Made by a program: the position numbers and the translations under genes. Positions 31,802 to 40,597 of a DNA stretch of 64,000 nucleotides are shown piece after piece. The stretch is from Microbacteriaceae bacterium UBA1487 (lineage in GTDB: Bacteria; Actinomycetota; Actinomycetes; Actinomycetales; Microbacteriaceae), in assembly GCA_002325245.1 (NCBI GenBank), contig DCRR01000003.1, positions 6,786-70,785 of the forward strand, in the 5' to 3' direction. Numbering within the stretch: the first letter of the stretch is position 1; each line of letters begins with the position of its first letter. The notes beneath the pieces are model-generated. The model ran no database searches, was not told the origin of the DNA, and saw nothing but the letters and a program-made list of their open reading frames with translations.

Positions 31802-32223
31802 GCGAGACTCGCTTCGAGTGTGATCGGAATCCCGGTCAGGGCCTGCGAGACGGGGCAGTTCTGCTTGGCGCTCTCGGCGATCGCCTCGAACTGCTCCTCG
31901 CCGATGCCGGGGATCTTGGCGCTCACCAGCAGGTGCGAGCCGGTGATGCCCTCGCCGGGCTGGAAGGTGACCGCCGCGGTCACCTGAAGGCTCTCGGGCG
32001 GGAAGCCCGCCCGTGCGAGCTCGTTCGAGAAGGCCATCGAGAAGCAGGCCGAATGGGCCGCCCCCAGGAGCTCCTCGGGGTTGGTCTGCCCTGTGACGCC
32101 CTCGGATCGCCCGGCCCAGGTCACCGGGAACTCGGCCGCGTCGGAGGAGTCCAGCGAGGTGGTCCCCGAGCCGCTCGTCAGATCGCCGAACCACAGCGTC
32201 GTGGCTTCGCTTGTCACCGTCAT
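31798..32223 (-). CDS. osmC: OsmC/Ohr family peroxiredoxin
   Basis: 141 residues, with a GAGGAGG site before the ATG. Reactive cysteines are in AAHSACFSMAFS (about Cys60) and AKQNCPVSQAL (about Cys125), the positions expected for OsmC/Ohr thiol peroxidases that reduce organic hydroperoxides. TNPEELLGAAH is the family motif. It is divergent from thyA; the epimerase gene overlaps its stop. Confidence 0.93.
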   Translation of the reverse strand: MTVTSEATTLWFGDLTSGSGTTSLDSSDAAEFPVTWAGRSEGVTGQTNPEELLGAAHSACFSMAFSNELARAGFPPESLQVTAAVTFQPGEGITGSHLLVSAKIPGIGEEQFEAIAESAKQNCPVSQALTGIPITLEASLA

Positions 32224-32259
32224 CGCATCCTCCTCGATCGGAAATCACTCTACGTCGGT

Positions 32260-32265
32260 TAGCAT
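32260..32265 (+). promoter_or_regulatory. -10 hexamer of thyA
   Basis: TAGCAT, 8 nt before ATG 32274. Confidence 0.45.
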
Positions 32266-32273
32266 CGCACTCG

Positions 32274-33080
32274 ATGAGCGCGATTCCGACACCCTATGAG
32301 GACCTTCTCCGCGAGACCCTGGAGTCGGGCGTTCACAAGTCCGACCGCACCGGGACGGGAACCCGCAGCGTCTTCGGGCGCCAGCTGCGGTTCGACCTCG
32401 CGAAGGGCTTCCCGCTCATCACGACGAAGCGCGTCCACTTCAAGTCGATCGCCGTGGAGCTGCTCTGGTTCCTGCGCGGCGAGTCGAACATCGCCTGGCT
32501 GCACGAGCACGGTGTGACCATCTGGGACGAGTGGGCCGACGAGGCCGGCGAGCTCGGTCCGGTCTACGGCGTCCAGTGGCGCTCCTGGCCCACCCCGAGC
32601 GGCGAGCAGATCGACCAGATCAGCGACGTGATCGAGCAGATCCGGGTCAACCCGGACTCGCGGCGCCTGATCGTCACCGCCTGGAACCCGGCCGACATCC
32701 CCAGCATGGCGCTCGCGCCGTGTCACGCGCTGTTCCAGTTCTACGTCGCCGACGGCAAGCTCTCCTGCCAGCTCTACCAGCGCAGCGCCGACCTGTTCCT
32801 CGGCGTGCCGTTCAACATCGCGAGCTACGCGCTGCTGACGCATCTGGTGGCGGCGCAGACCGGGCTCGAGCTCGGCGACTTCGTCTGGACCGGCGGCGAC
32901 TGCCACATCTACGACAACCACCTCGAGCAGGTCACCGAGCAGCTGAGCCGTGATCCGTTCCCGCTGCCGCGCCTCGAGCTCTCGACCCAACGCGACAGCA
33001 TCTTCGACTACCGCTTCGACGACTTCACGGTGCACGACTACCAGCACCACCCGGCCATCCGGGCCGCCGTCGCCGTATGA
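32274..33080 (+). CDS. thyA: Thymidylate synthase
   Basis: 268 residues from ATG 32274. Full ThyA: HKSDRTGTGTRSVFG at the N-terminus, the catalytic Cys in LAPCHALFQFYV (about Cys151), QRSADLFLGVPFNIASYA and HIYDNHLEQV. It methylates dUMP with methylene-tetrahydrofolate, producing dihydrofolate that the overlapping folA product recycles. Confidence 0.97.
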   Translation: MSAIPTPYEDLLRETLESGVHKSDRTGTGTRSVFGRQLRFDLAKGFPLITTKRVHFKSIAVELLWFLRGESNIAWLHEHGVTIWDEWADEAGELGPVYGVQWRSWPTPSGEQIDQISDVIEQIRVNPDSRRLIVTAWNPADIPSMALAPCHALFQFYVADGKLSCQLYQRSADLFLGVPFNIASYALLTHLVAAQTGLELGDFVWTGGDCHIYDNHLEQVTEQLSRDPFPLPRLELSTQRDSIFDYRFDDFTVHDYQHHPAIRAAVAV

Positions 33081-33589
33081 CGACGTCGCAGCTCGGCCTG
33101 ATCTGGGCGCAGGCGCGCGGCGGTGTGATCGGGGCCGACGGCGGGATGCCGTGGCACCTCCCCGAGGACATGGCCCGCTTCAAGTCGCTCACCCTCGGCC
33201 ACCCGGTCGTGATGGGCCGCAAGACCTGGGAGTCGATCCCGCCCCGCTTCCGCCCGCTCGTCGACCGTCGCAACATCGTGGTCACCCGCGACGAGAGCTT
33301 CGTCGCCCCGGGGGCCGAGGTGGCGCACTCCGTCGACGCGGCGCTCGCGCTCGCCGGACCCGAGGCGTGGGTGATGGGCGGAGCGCAGCTCTACGCCGCC
33401 ACGATCGCGCTCGCCGACCGGCTGGAGGTGACCGAGATCGATGTCGAGGTCGACGGCGACGCCCACGCGCCCGAGCTCGGATCGGAGTGGGCCGCGGTCG
33501 CCACCGCGCCCGAGGGCCTCGACGAATGGTGGGAATCGCTCACCGGCCTGCGCTACCGCTTTGTGAGCTACCGCCGCGCGGCCCGATAG
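33077..33589 (+). CDS. folA: Dihydrofolate reductase
   Basis: 170 residues; the ATG overlaps the thyA stop (ATGA). DHFR motifs: GLIWAQARGGVIGADGGMPWHLPEDMARFK, here cited in part (GGMPWHLPED, about 22-31), GHPVVMGRKTWESIP and WVMGGAQLY. It regenerates tetrahydrofolate for ThyA. Confidence 0.96.
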   Translation: MTTSQLGLIWAQARGGVIGADGGMPWHLPEDMARFKSLTLGHPVVMGRKTWESIPPRFRPLVDRRNIVVTRDESFVAPGAEVAHSVDAALALAGPEAWVMGGAQLYAATIALADRLEVTEIDVEVDGDAHAPELGSEWAAVATAPEGLDEWWESLTGLRYRFVSYRRAAR

Positions 33590-33592
33590 CCT
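33587..33592 (+). promoter_or_regulatory. -10 hexamer of dapA
   Basis: TAGCCT whose first three bases are the folA stop codon; 7 nt before GTG 33600. Confidence 0.45.
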
Positions 33593-33599
33593 GTACTAC

Positions 33600-34577
33600 G
33601 TGTCGACGCTTGAGAACCCCTTCGGTCAGGTGCTCGTCGCGCTCGTGACTCCGTTCACGGCCGACGGCGAAGTGCACTGGGGCGACGTCGAGAAGCACAT
33701 CGACTCGCTCATCTCGCAGGGCGCCGACGGCATCGTCGTGACCGGCACCACGGGAGAGACCAGCACCCTCACCGACCCGGAGAAGGTGCGCCTCGTCGAG
33801 GTCGCCAAGTCGGTGGCGGCGGGCCGCGCGAAGATCATCACGGGCGGCGGTTCGAACGAGACCGCGCACGCGATCGAGCTGTACAAGCACAGCGAGAAGG
33901 TCGGCGCCGACGGCATCATGATCGTCACGCCGTACTACAACAAGCCCACCCAGGCCGGCATCCTCACCCACTTCCGGATGGTCGCCGACGCGACCGACCT
34001 GCCGGTGATCCTCTACGACATCCCCGGCCGCACGGGCGTCGAGATCAAGTACGAGACCATCCTGCGCGCCGCGAAGCACCCGAACATCATGGCGATCAAG
34101 GATGCCAAGGGCGACTTCAGCGAGGTCAGTCGCGTGCTCAACCAGACCGACCTGCTCTACTTCTCGGGTGACGACTCCAACGCGCTGCCGCACCTCTCGA
34201 TCGGCGCCGTGGGGCTCATCGGCGTCACCGCCAACATCGCCCCGGCCTCGTACCGAACCATCGTCGACGCCGTCAATCGCAACGATCTGCGCACCGCGAC
34301 CGAGGCGCACCGTGCTCTGGAGCCGCTCGTGCGCGCGACCATGACGCATGTGCCCGGCACTGTCGCGGCGAAGTACATCCTGCATGGCCTCGGTCGCATC
34401 TCGAGCCCGCGCGTGCGTCTGCCGCTCGTCGGACCCGAAGAGCACGAGGCAGCACTCATCGAGGACGAGCTCGCGCTCGTCACCGGCATCGCGGGCGTCG
34501 ACCCGTCCCGCTTCCGCCCCGACCGCAATGCGGCCGCGGGGGGAGCGTTGCCGAAAGTCGCGGGCACGACCCGCTAA
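33600..34577 (+). CDS. dapA: 4-hydroxy-tetrahydrodipicolinate synthase
   Basis: 325 residues, GTG start. GTTGETSTL (about 50-58), the Tyr in VILYDIPGRTGVEI and the Schiff-base Lys in IMAIKDAKGD (near 165) define DapA. It condenses pyruvate with aspartate semialdehyde, the first committed step to DAP and lysine. A short G+C hairpin lies between its stop and the RNase J gene. Confidence 0.96.
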   Translation: MSTLENPFGQVLVALVTPFTADGEVHWGDVEKHIDSLISQGADGIVVTGTTGETSTLTDPEKVRLVEVAKSVAAGRAKIITGGGSNETAHAIELYKHSEKVGADGIMIVTPYYNKPTQAGILTHFRMVADATDLPVILYDIPGRTGVEIKYETILRAAKHPNIMAIKDAKGDFSEVSRVLNQTDLLYFSGDDSNALPHLSIGAVGLIGVTANIAPASYRTIVDAVNRNDLRTATEAHRALEPLVRATMTHVPGTVAAKYILHGLGRISSPRVRLPLVGPEEHEAALIEDELALVTGIAGVDPSRFRPDRNAAAGGALPKVAGTTR

Positions 34578-34606
34578 ACGCCGGGCCTCGGCCCGCAAGG
34601 AGAACA

Positions 34607-36280
34607 GTGAACCAGGTCTTCGACCCGCCGGCGCTTGAGCCCGGCACGCTTCGCGTCGTCCCGCTCGGCGGGCTCGGCGAGATCGGCCGCAACATGACGG
34701 TCTACGAGCTCGACGGCAAGCTGATCGTCGTCGACGCCGGCGTGCTCTTCCCCGAGGAGCACCAGCCCGGGGTCGACCTCATCCTTCCCGACTTCACCCC
34801 GATCCGGGATCGGCTCGACGACATCCTCGCGGTCGTGCTGACGCACGGCCATGAGGACCACATCGGCGCCGTGCCGTACCTGCTCAAGATGCGCCGGGAC
34901 ATCCCCATCGTCGGCTCGCAGCTGACGCTGGCGCTCATCAAGGCGAAGCTCAAGGAGCACCGCATCGCGCCGTTCACGATGGCGGTCAAGGAGGGGCAGA
35001 CCGAGAAGCTCGGACCCTTCGAGCTCGAGTTCATCGCGGTCAACCACTCAATTCCGGATGCGCTCGCGATCGCGATCCGCACGAGCGCCGGGCTGGTGCT
35101 CCACACGGGCGACTTCAAGATGGACCAGCTGCCGCTGGACCGTCGCATCACCGACCTGCGCGCCTTCGCGCGGCTCGGCGAGGAGGGCGTCGACCTGTTC
35201 CTGCCTGACTCGACGAACGCCGACGTCCCTGGCTTCACGGCGCGCGAGCGCGACATCGGCCCGGTGCTGGAGAGCGTCATCTCGCGCGCCACCCGCCGGG
35301 TCATCGTCGCCAGCTTCTCCAGCCACGTGCACCGCGTGCAGCAGGTGCTCGACGCCGCCGCGCGCAGCGGTCGCCAGGTCGCGCTCGTCGGACGCTCGAT
35401 GGTGCGCAACATGGGCATCGCGGCCGAGCTCGGCTACCTGAACGTGCCCGACAACGTGCTCATCGACCTGAAGAAGGCGCTCAACCTGCCCGACGACAAG
35501 GTCGTCTACATGAGCACCGGTTCGCAGGGAGAGCCGATGGCGGTGCTGGCGCGCATGGCGAGCCAGGACCACCGCATCGAGGTCGGCGAGGGCGACACCG
35601 TCATCCTCGCCTCGAGCCTCATCCCCGGCAACGAGAACGCCGTCTACCGGGTCATCAACGGCCTGATGAAGCTCGGCGCCAACGTCGTGCACAAGGGCAA
35701 CGCCAAGGTGCACGTCTCGGGACACGCCTCCGCCGGCGAGCTCACCTACTGCTACAACATCCTGACCCCGAAGAACGTGCTCCCCGTGCACGGGGAGACC
35801 CGCCACCTGCACGCGAACGCTGAACTCGCCATCGAGTCGGGCGTCGAGCGCAAGAACACCGTGATCGGCGAGAACGGCATCGTCGTCGACCTGCGCGACG
35901 GCGAGATGAGCGTCGTCGGCCAGCTCGACCTGGGCTACGTCTACGTGGACGGCTCGACCGTCGGCGAGATCACCGACGCCGACCTCAAGGACCGCCGCAT
36001 CCTCGCCGAGGAGGGCTTCATCTCGATCTTCGTCGCGATCGACGCCCAGACCGGCCGGGTCATCGTGGGGCCGGAGATCCAGGCGCGCGGCTTCGCCGAA
36101 GACGAGACCGTGTTCGATGACGTGCGGCCGCAGATCGTCAAGGCGCTCACCGAGGCCTCGGACAACGGGATGCGCGACGCGCACGGCTACAGCCAGGTGG
36201 TGCGACGCACGGTCGGGCGCTGGGTGAACACGCAGCACCGTCGTCGCCCGATGATCGTTCCGGTCGTGATCGAGGCGTAG
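34607..36280 (+). CDS. rnj: Ribonuclease J
   Basis: 557 residues, GTG start with AAGGAG. Metallo-beta-lactamase motifs: VDAGVLFPEE, LTHGHEDHIGA (HxHxDH, near 81-90), HTGDFKMD; the beta-CASP part has NVVHKGNAKVHVSGHA and the C-terminal domain HGETRHLHANAELA. It combines 5'-3' exonuclease and endonuclease activity in mRNA turnover. The dapA-rnj gene order is common in actinobacteria. Confidence 0.96.
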   Translation: MNQVFDPPALEPGTLRVVPLGGLGEIGRNMTVYELDGKLIVVDAGVLFPEEHQPGVDLILPDFTPIRDRLDDILAVVLTHGHEDHIGAVPYLLKMRRDIPIVGSQLTLALIKAKLKEHRIAPFTMAVKEGQTEKLGPFELEFIAVNHSIPDALAIAIRTSAGLVLHTGDFKMDQLPLDRRITDLRAFARLGEEGVDLFLPDSTNADVPGFTARERDIGPVLESVISRATRRVIVASFSSHVHRVQQVLDAAARSGRQVALVGRSMVRNMGIAAELGYLNVPDNVLIDLKKALNLPDDKVVYMSTGSQGEPMAVLARMASQDHRIEVGEGDTVILASSLIPGNENAVYRVINGLMKLGANVVHKGNAKVHVSGHASAGELTYCYNILTPKNVLPVHGETRHLHANAELAIESGVERKNTVIGENGIVVDLRDGEMSVVGQLDLGYVYVDGSTVGEITDADLKDRRILAEEGFISIFVAIDAQTGRVIVGPEIQARGFAEDETVFDDVRPQIVKALTEASDNGMRDAHGYSQVVRRTVGRWVNTQHRRRPMIVPVVIEA

Positions 36281-36303
36281 TTCGGCCTCCGCTCCCGATT
36301 CGG

Positions 36304-36333
36304 TTGAGCCGGGGTCTGCGCGCAGGTTAAGTT
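36304..36333 (+). promoter_or_regulatory. Promoter of lipoprotein gene (leaderless)
   Basis: TTGAGC (36304-36309) and TAAGTT (36328-36333) are 18 bp apart, and the -10 ends 5 nt before the ATG at 36339. Transcription should start at or near the A of the start codon. Confidence 0.6.
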
Positions 36334-36349
36334 AAGCCATGCTTACCTT
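36329..36349 (+). promoter_or_regulatory. Inverted repeat over the lipoprotein start codon, candidate operator
   Basis: Arms AAGTTAAGC (36329-36337) and GCTTACCTT (36341-36349) pair at 8 of 9 positions around a CAT spacer. It overlaps both the -10 and the ATG. The AGGT/ACCT-type half sites recall operators of DtxR-family metal repressors, but the fit to the consensus is imperfect. Confidence 0.5.
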
Positions 36350-37058
36350 GCGCCGTCGCGCTGCTGTTCTGTCTGCTTCCCTCATCGCCGCTGTCGCCCT
36401 CGCCGGGTGCGCAGCGGAGGAGCCTGCCCCCGAGCCGACCGAAACGGTGATCGATGCCGCTCCGGTGGCGACTCCGACGCCGACCGAGACGCGGCCGATC
36501 GCCCTCGAGGACCTGGCGATCGGGCCTGACGGCATGAACGATCTGGTGCTCGGCCAGCCGGTCGACGACGACGCCGAGTTGGGGCTCATCCATCTCGACG
36601 CGGCCGCCTGCACCGACGCCGAGACCGGCTTCGACGCCGGCATCGAGGTGGGCGACCCGCTCGCCGCCCTGTGGATCGCGAACGACATGTATCGCGATGC
36701 GAGCGACGCGGCCTACTTCGGCGTCAACGTGCAGCCGGGCGGCGTCGTCACGCGCATCGATCTGTTCACCTACCTCATCCCCACGACGAAGGGGGTGCGC
36801 ATCGGCGATCCGGACACCGTGGTCTTCGCGGCCTACCCTGACGCGACCGTCATCACGGGAGATCTGACCGATCTGGTAGTCGTCGAGGGCGACTACGGCA
36901 AGCTCCAGTTGGAGATCGCGCGCGAGAACGGCCTGTTCGATACGCCGTACTGGAGCCCGGGCGAGACTGACACGGTGCGCTACATCAATGCCTCCTACGG
37001 CAGTGACACCTTCACCGTGGTGGCGAGCGGCAACATCGCCGGCGTCTGCCCGTTCTGA
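36339..37058 (+). CDS. Secreted lipoprotein, unknown function
   Basis: 239 residues. The signal peptide (RRRAAVLSASLIAAVALAGC) ends in lipobox LAGC with Cys24; a Pro/Thr/Glu-rich linker runs to about residue 52, then a soluble domain of about 185 residues containing two further Cys (AACTDAETG and the terminal GVCPF). Repeated IDLFTYLIP and YASYG-like strands suggest a beta-rich domain. No family recognised. It is likely anchored on the outer face of the membrane. The start codon lies inside a candidate operator. Confidence 0.75.
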   Translation: MLTLRRRAAVLSASLIAAVALAGCAAEEPAPEPTETVIDAAPVATPTPTETRPIALEDLAIGPDGMNDLVLGQPVDDDAELGLIHLDAAACTDAETGFDAGIEVGDPLAALWIANDMYRDASDAAYFGVNVQPGGVVTRIDLFTYLIPTTKGVRIGDPDTVVFAAYPDATVITGDLTDLVVVEGDYGKLQLEIARENGLFDTPYWSPGETDTVRYINASYGSDTFTVVASGNIAGVCPF

Positions 37059-37126
37059 CCGCTCGGGTTGGCACCCCCGCCGAGGGACACGCGCCCCGCC
37101 TCCGCGGCCCCGTCGGTCGCCGCAGG

Positions 37127-37132
37127 TACCGT
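37127..37132 (+). promoter_or_regulatory. -10 hexamer of ftsK
   Basis: TACCGT, 6 nt before ATG 37139. Confidence 0.45.
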
Positions 37133-37138
37133 GACGGC

Positions 37139-39928
37139 ATGGCCACGAGCACCAGGTCGACGAGTTCGCGCGCCCGAGCCGGGTCGCGCTCCTCCGGCGC
37201 GCGCTCGCAGTCGACGCGGGCCCAGCCGACCAAGAAGCTCCCTGCAAAGAAGCCGGCCGCGGCCGGTGACGAGCCGGGCTTCGCGACGACCGCCTACCTC
37301 GCGGTCGCGCACACGGTGGGCGGCGCGGCGCGACTGTTCGGCAAGGAGAGCCTCGCGAAGGACGAGCGCCGCGACGGGGTGCCGTTCTTCCTCGTGCTGC
37401 TGGCCGCCGCCGGCGCGGTCGTCGAGTGGTTCAACCCCACGCACGAGGTCGCGATCGCGCTCGACGCCTACACCTTCGGCGGTCTGCTCGGACGGGTCGC
37501 ATTCGCGCTGCCGGTCATCATGACGGTCTTCGCCGTCTGGCTGTTCCGGCATCCGTCGAGCGTGCACGACAACACCCGCATCGGCATCGGCCTCGGCCTC
37601 CTGCTGGCGAGCATCAGCGCGCTCTGCCACCTCTTCGCCGGGGCACCGCAGCCGAGCGATGGCGCCGTGGCGCTCGCCCGGGGCGGCGGGATTCTCGGCT
37701 GGGTCGTGGGCCAGGTCTTCGTGCAGCTCGGGGTCGCCTGGCTCGGCGTCGTCGTCGCCAGTGCCCTGCTCGTTCTCTCGCTGCTCATCATGACCAAGAC
37801 GCCGCCGAACCGCATCGGGGCTCGTCTGCGCGAGCTCTACGCCTACCTGTTCGGGGCGCAGCTTCCCGAGCCGTCCGCGCCCGGCGCGGCGGCGCCGACC
37901 TCGGCGACCACCGAGTTCGGCTCGCTCACTGACCTCGGCCTCGAGGTCGACGACCCCAACTCGATGCCGTGGTGGCGTCGCAGCAAGCACCGCGGCGAGG
38001 CGGCCTTCGACAGCCCGGTCATCGGGCGCGACGAGAAGACCGAGGTCGTCGACCCGGTCGCGCTGTCGGCGACGCCCGAGGAGCCGAGCGATTTCAACAT
38101 CGAGCTGCTCGACGAGCTCGTGAAGGCCGAAGACGCCGTCAAGCGGTTCACCGGCGAGGTCGCCCCGGCCGCCACGGACATCCGCGAGGACTTTGCCGAC
38201 CTGCTGCCCGGCTTCTCCGACTCGACGAGCGAGCGCGGCGCCGCGGGCGACTTCGACGACGGCGACACCGTTGTGGTTCCCCAGGTCGATCCGCCGGCGC
38301 GCGCCACCAGCCCGCGGCGTCCCTACCGGCTGCCTCCCGCCTCCGTGCTCGCGCCGGGCACGCCGCCCAAGGCGCGCACCGCCGCGAACGACGAGATCAT
38401 CGCCGCGATCACCGGAGTGCTCGGGCAGTTCCAGGTCGATGCGAAGGTCACCGGCTTCAGCCGTGGGCCGAGTGTCACGCGCTACGAGATCGAGCTCGGG
38501 CACGGGGTGAAGGTCGAGCGCGTCACCGCGCTCGCCAAGAACCTCTCCTACGCCGTCGCCTCCAACGAGGTGCAGATCCTCTCGCCGATCCCCGGCAAGA
38601 GCGCGATCGGCATCGAGATCCCGAACCGCGACCGCGAGATCGTCTCGCTCGGCGACGTGCTCCGTTCCGGCGCGGCGACCAAGACCGCGCACCCGCTGAC
38701 GATCGGGCTCGGCAAGGACGTCGAGGGCGGCTTCGTGATCGCCAACCTCGCCAAGATGCCTCACCTGCTGGTCGCCGGTGCGACCGGATCCGGAAAGTCC
38801 AGCTTCATCAACTCGATGATCACGAGCGTCCTGATGCGCGCCAAGCCCGCCGAGGTGCGGCTCGTGCTCGTCGACCCCAAGCGTGTCGAGCTCGCCGCCT
38901 ACCAGGGCGTCCCGCACCTCATCACGCCCATCATCACGAACCCGAAGAAGGCGGCCGAGGCGCTGCAGTGGGTCGTGAAAGAGATGGACATGCGCTACGA
39001 CGACCTGGCGTCGTTCGGCTTCCGGCACATCGACGACTTCAACCGCGCGGTGCTCGCCGACGAGATCAAGCTGCCCGAGGGCAGCGAGCGCGTCCTTCAG
39101 CCGTACCCCTACCTGCTCGTCGTCGTCGATGAGCTCGCCGACCTCATGATGGTCGCCCCGCGCGACGTCGAGGACTCGATCGTGCGGATCACTCAGCTGG
39201 CGCGCGCCAGCGGCATCCACCTGGTGCTCGCGACGCAGCGCCCGAGCGTCGACGTCGTCACCGGACTCATCAAGGCCAACGTGCCCTCGCGGCTCGCCTT
39301 CGCGGTGTCGAGCATGACCGACTCCCGCGTCATCCTCGACCAGCCCGGCGCCGACAAGCTCATCGGCCAGGGCGACGGCCTGTTCCTGCCGATGGGGGCC
39401 TCCAAGGCGATCCGCGTGCAGGGCGCATGGGTCACCGAGGACGAGATCGATGCCGTCGTCAAGCACGTCACCGAGCAGGCCCGCCCGGAGTACCGCGACG
39501 ACGTCGCCGCGGTCACCGAGAAGCGCGAGATCGACGCCGACATCGGCGACGACTTGGACGTGCTGCTGCAGGCCGCTGAGCTGGTCGTCAACACGCAGTT
39601 CGGATCCACCTCGATGCTGCAGCGCAAGCTCCGGGTCGGCTTCGCGAAGGCGGGCCGCCTGATGGATCTGCTCGAGTCGCGCGAGATCGTCGGCCCGAGC
39701 GAGGGCTCCAAGGCGCGCGACGTGCTCGTGACGCCGGAGCAGCTTCCCGAGGTGCTCGCGCAGCTGCGCGGTGACGGGCCGGCCGCCGCTCCCGCGCGCG
39801 CCGCTTCCGCGCCCGCGACGGGCTCGCCCGCCGCCCCCGTCGACCCGATCGAGGCGATGACGAGTGGGTATCCTGAGGAGGAGGGCCCCTCGGACGAGGA
39901 CGCCTGGAATCTGACCGGCAGGGAGTGA
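37139..39928 (+). CDS. ftsK: DNA translocase FtsK/SpoIIIE
   Basis: 929 residues. A Lys/Arg/Ser-rich head, four to five membrane helices (about 80-230), a long acidic linker (about 250-400), then the motor: alpha-beta region with FSRGPSVTRYEIELG, Walker A GATGSGKSSF (about 548-557), Walker B LLVVVDELADLMM, LATQRPSVDVVTG. The C-terminal winged-helix gamma domain is intact (NTQFGSTSMLQRKLRVGFAKAGRLMDLLE in part). It pumps chromosome ends through the division septum. Confidence 0.96.
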   Translation: MATSTRSTSSRARAGSRSSGARSQSTRAQPTKKLPAKKPAAAGDEPGFATTAYLAVAHTVGGAARLFGKESLAKDERRDGVPFFLVLLAAAGAVVEWFNPTHEVAIALDAYTFGGLLGRVAFALPVIMTVFAVWLFRHPSSVHDNTRIGIGLGLLLASISALCHLFAGAPQPSDGAVALARGGGILGWVVGQVFVQLGVAWLGVVVASALLVLSLLIMTKTPPNRIGARLRELYAYLFGAQLPEPSAPGAAAPTSATTEFGSLTDLGLEVDDPNSMPWWRRSKHRGEAAFDSPVIGRDEKTEVVDPVALSATPEEPSDFNIELLDELVKAEDAVKRFTGEVAPAATDIREDFADLLPGFSDSTSERGAAGDFDDGDTVVVPQVDPPARATSPRRPYRLPPASVLAPGTPPKARTAANDEIIAAITGVLGQFQVDAKVTGFSRGPSVTRYEIELGHGVKVERVTALAKNLSYAVASNEVQILSPIPGKSAIGIEIPNRDREIVSLGDVLRSGAATKTAHPLTIGLGKDVEGGFVIANLAKMPHLLVAGATGSGKSSFINSMITSVLMRAKPAEVRLVLVDPKRVELAAYQGVPHLITPIITNPKKAAEALQWVVKEMDMRYDDLASFGFRHIDDFNRAVLADEIKLPEGSERVLQPYPYLLVVVDELADLMMVAPRDVEDSIVRITQLARASGIHLVLATQRPSVDVVTGLIKANVPSRLAFAVSSMTDSRVILDQPGADKLIGQGDGLFLPMGASKAIRVQGAWVTEDEIDAVVKHVTEQARPEYRDDVAAVTEKREIDADIGDDLDVLLQAAELVVNTQFGSTSMLQRKLRVGFAKAGRLMDLLESREIVGPSEGSKARDVLVTPEQLPEVLAQLRGDGPAAAPARAASAPATGSPAAPVDPIEAMTSGYPEEEGPSDEDAWNLTGRE

Positions 39929-39933
39929 TCCGG

Positions 39934-40590
39934 GTGGCTGAAGTCCCGACCGGCGCCGACGGCACCGAGTCGCCCGCGAAGCGACCCAACCCGATGCGCG
40001 GCCGCGTCGCCCGCCACGGTGACACCCCCGCCAGCATGGGCAACCTCGCCAACATCATCACCGTGGTGCGCATCCTGCTCACCCCGGTGTTCCTGTGGCT
40101 TCTCTTCCTCGACGGGGGAGAGCACGGCCAGTGGCGCCTGATCGCCGGCATCATGTTCGTCGTGCTGATCGCGACCGATTCGGTCGATGGGATGCTCGCC
40201 CGACGTCAGAACCTCGTCACCGACTTCGGCAAGCTCGTCGACCCGATCGCCGACAAGGGGCTCGTGCTGAGCGGGCTCGTCGCACTGTCGCTGCTGGGCG
40301 AGCTCTGGTGGTGGGTCACGATCGTGATCCTGGTGCGCGAGCTGGGCATCACGCTGATGCGCTTCGCACTGCTGAAGGATCGCGTGATCGCCGCGGGCTT
40401 CCTCGGCAAGCTCAAGACGGTGATCCAGGCGGTCGCCATCTCGTTCGCGCTGGTGCCGCTCTGGGAGTGGCTGGGCGACTGGGTGCTCTGGGTCAACTGG
40501 ACGCTCATGGGTGCGGCGCTCGTCCTCACCGTCGTGAGCGGCGCCCAGTACATCTGGCAGGCGATCCGCGTCGCCCGCGCGCACGGCTGA
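39934..40590 (+). CDS. pgsA: CDP-diacylglycerol--glycerol-3-phosphate 3-phosphatidyltransferase
   Basis: 218 residues from GTG 39934 (GGGAG 8 nt upstream); GTG 39925 overlapping the ftsK stop is an alternative. The CDP-alcohol phosphotransferase motif is complete: TDSVDGMLARRQNLVTDFGK with LVDPIADK (about 85-112). Four to five membrane helices. It makes phosphatidylglycerophosphate, the precursor of PG and cardiolipin. The pgsA-cinA-clgR order is standard for actinobacteria. Confidence 0.94.
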   Translation: MAEVPTGADGTESPAKRPNPMRGRVARHGDTPASMGNLANIITVVRILLTPVFLWLLFLDGGEHGQWRLIAGIMFVVLIATDSVDGMLARRQNLVTDFGKLVDPIADKGLVLSGLVALSLLGELWWWVTIVILVRELGITLMRFALLKDRVIAAGFLGKLKTVIQAVAISFALVPLWEWLGDWVLWVNWTLMGAALVLTVVSGAQYIWQAIRVARAHG

Positions 40591-40597
40591 GACGCCG

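Noticed and set aside
30878..32248. Single 456-residue protein fusing OsmC-region sequence with the epimerase
   Set aside because: The N-terminal 149 residues are osmC read in another frame and look random; the epimerase family begins near 31801.
34582..34595. CGGGCCTCGGCCCG hairpin between dapA and rnj as a terminator
   Set aside because: The stem is short, has no T-tract, and directly precedes the rnj ribosome-binding site; read-through is likely.
36995..39466. 823-codon frame antisense to ftsK
   Set aside because: A shadow of ftsK; no start signal or family motif.
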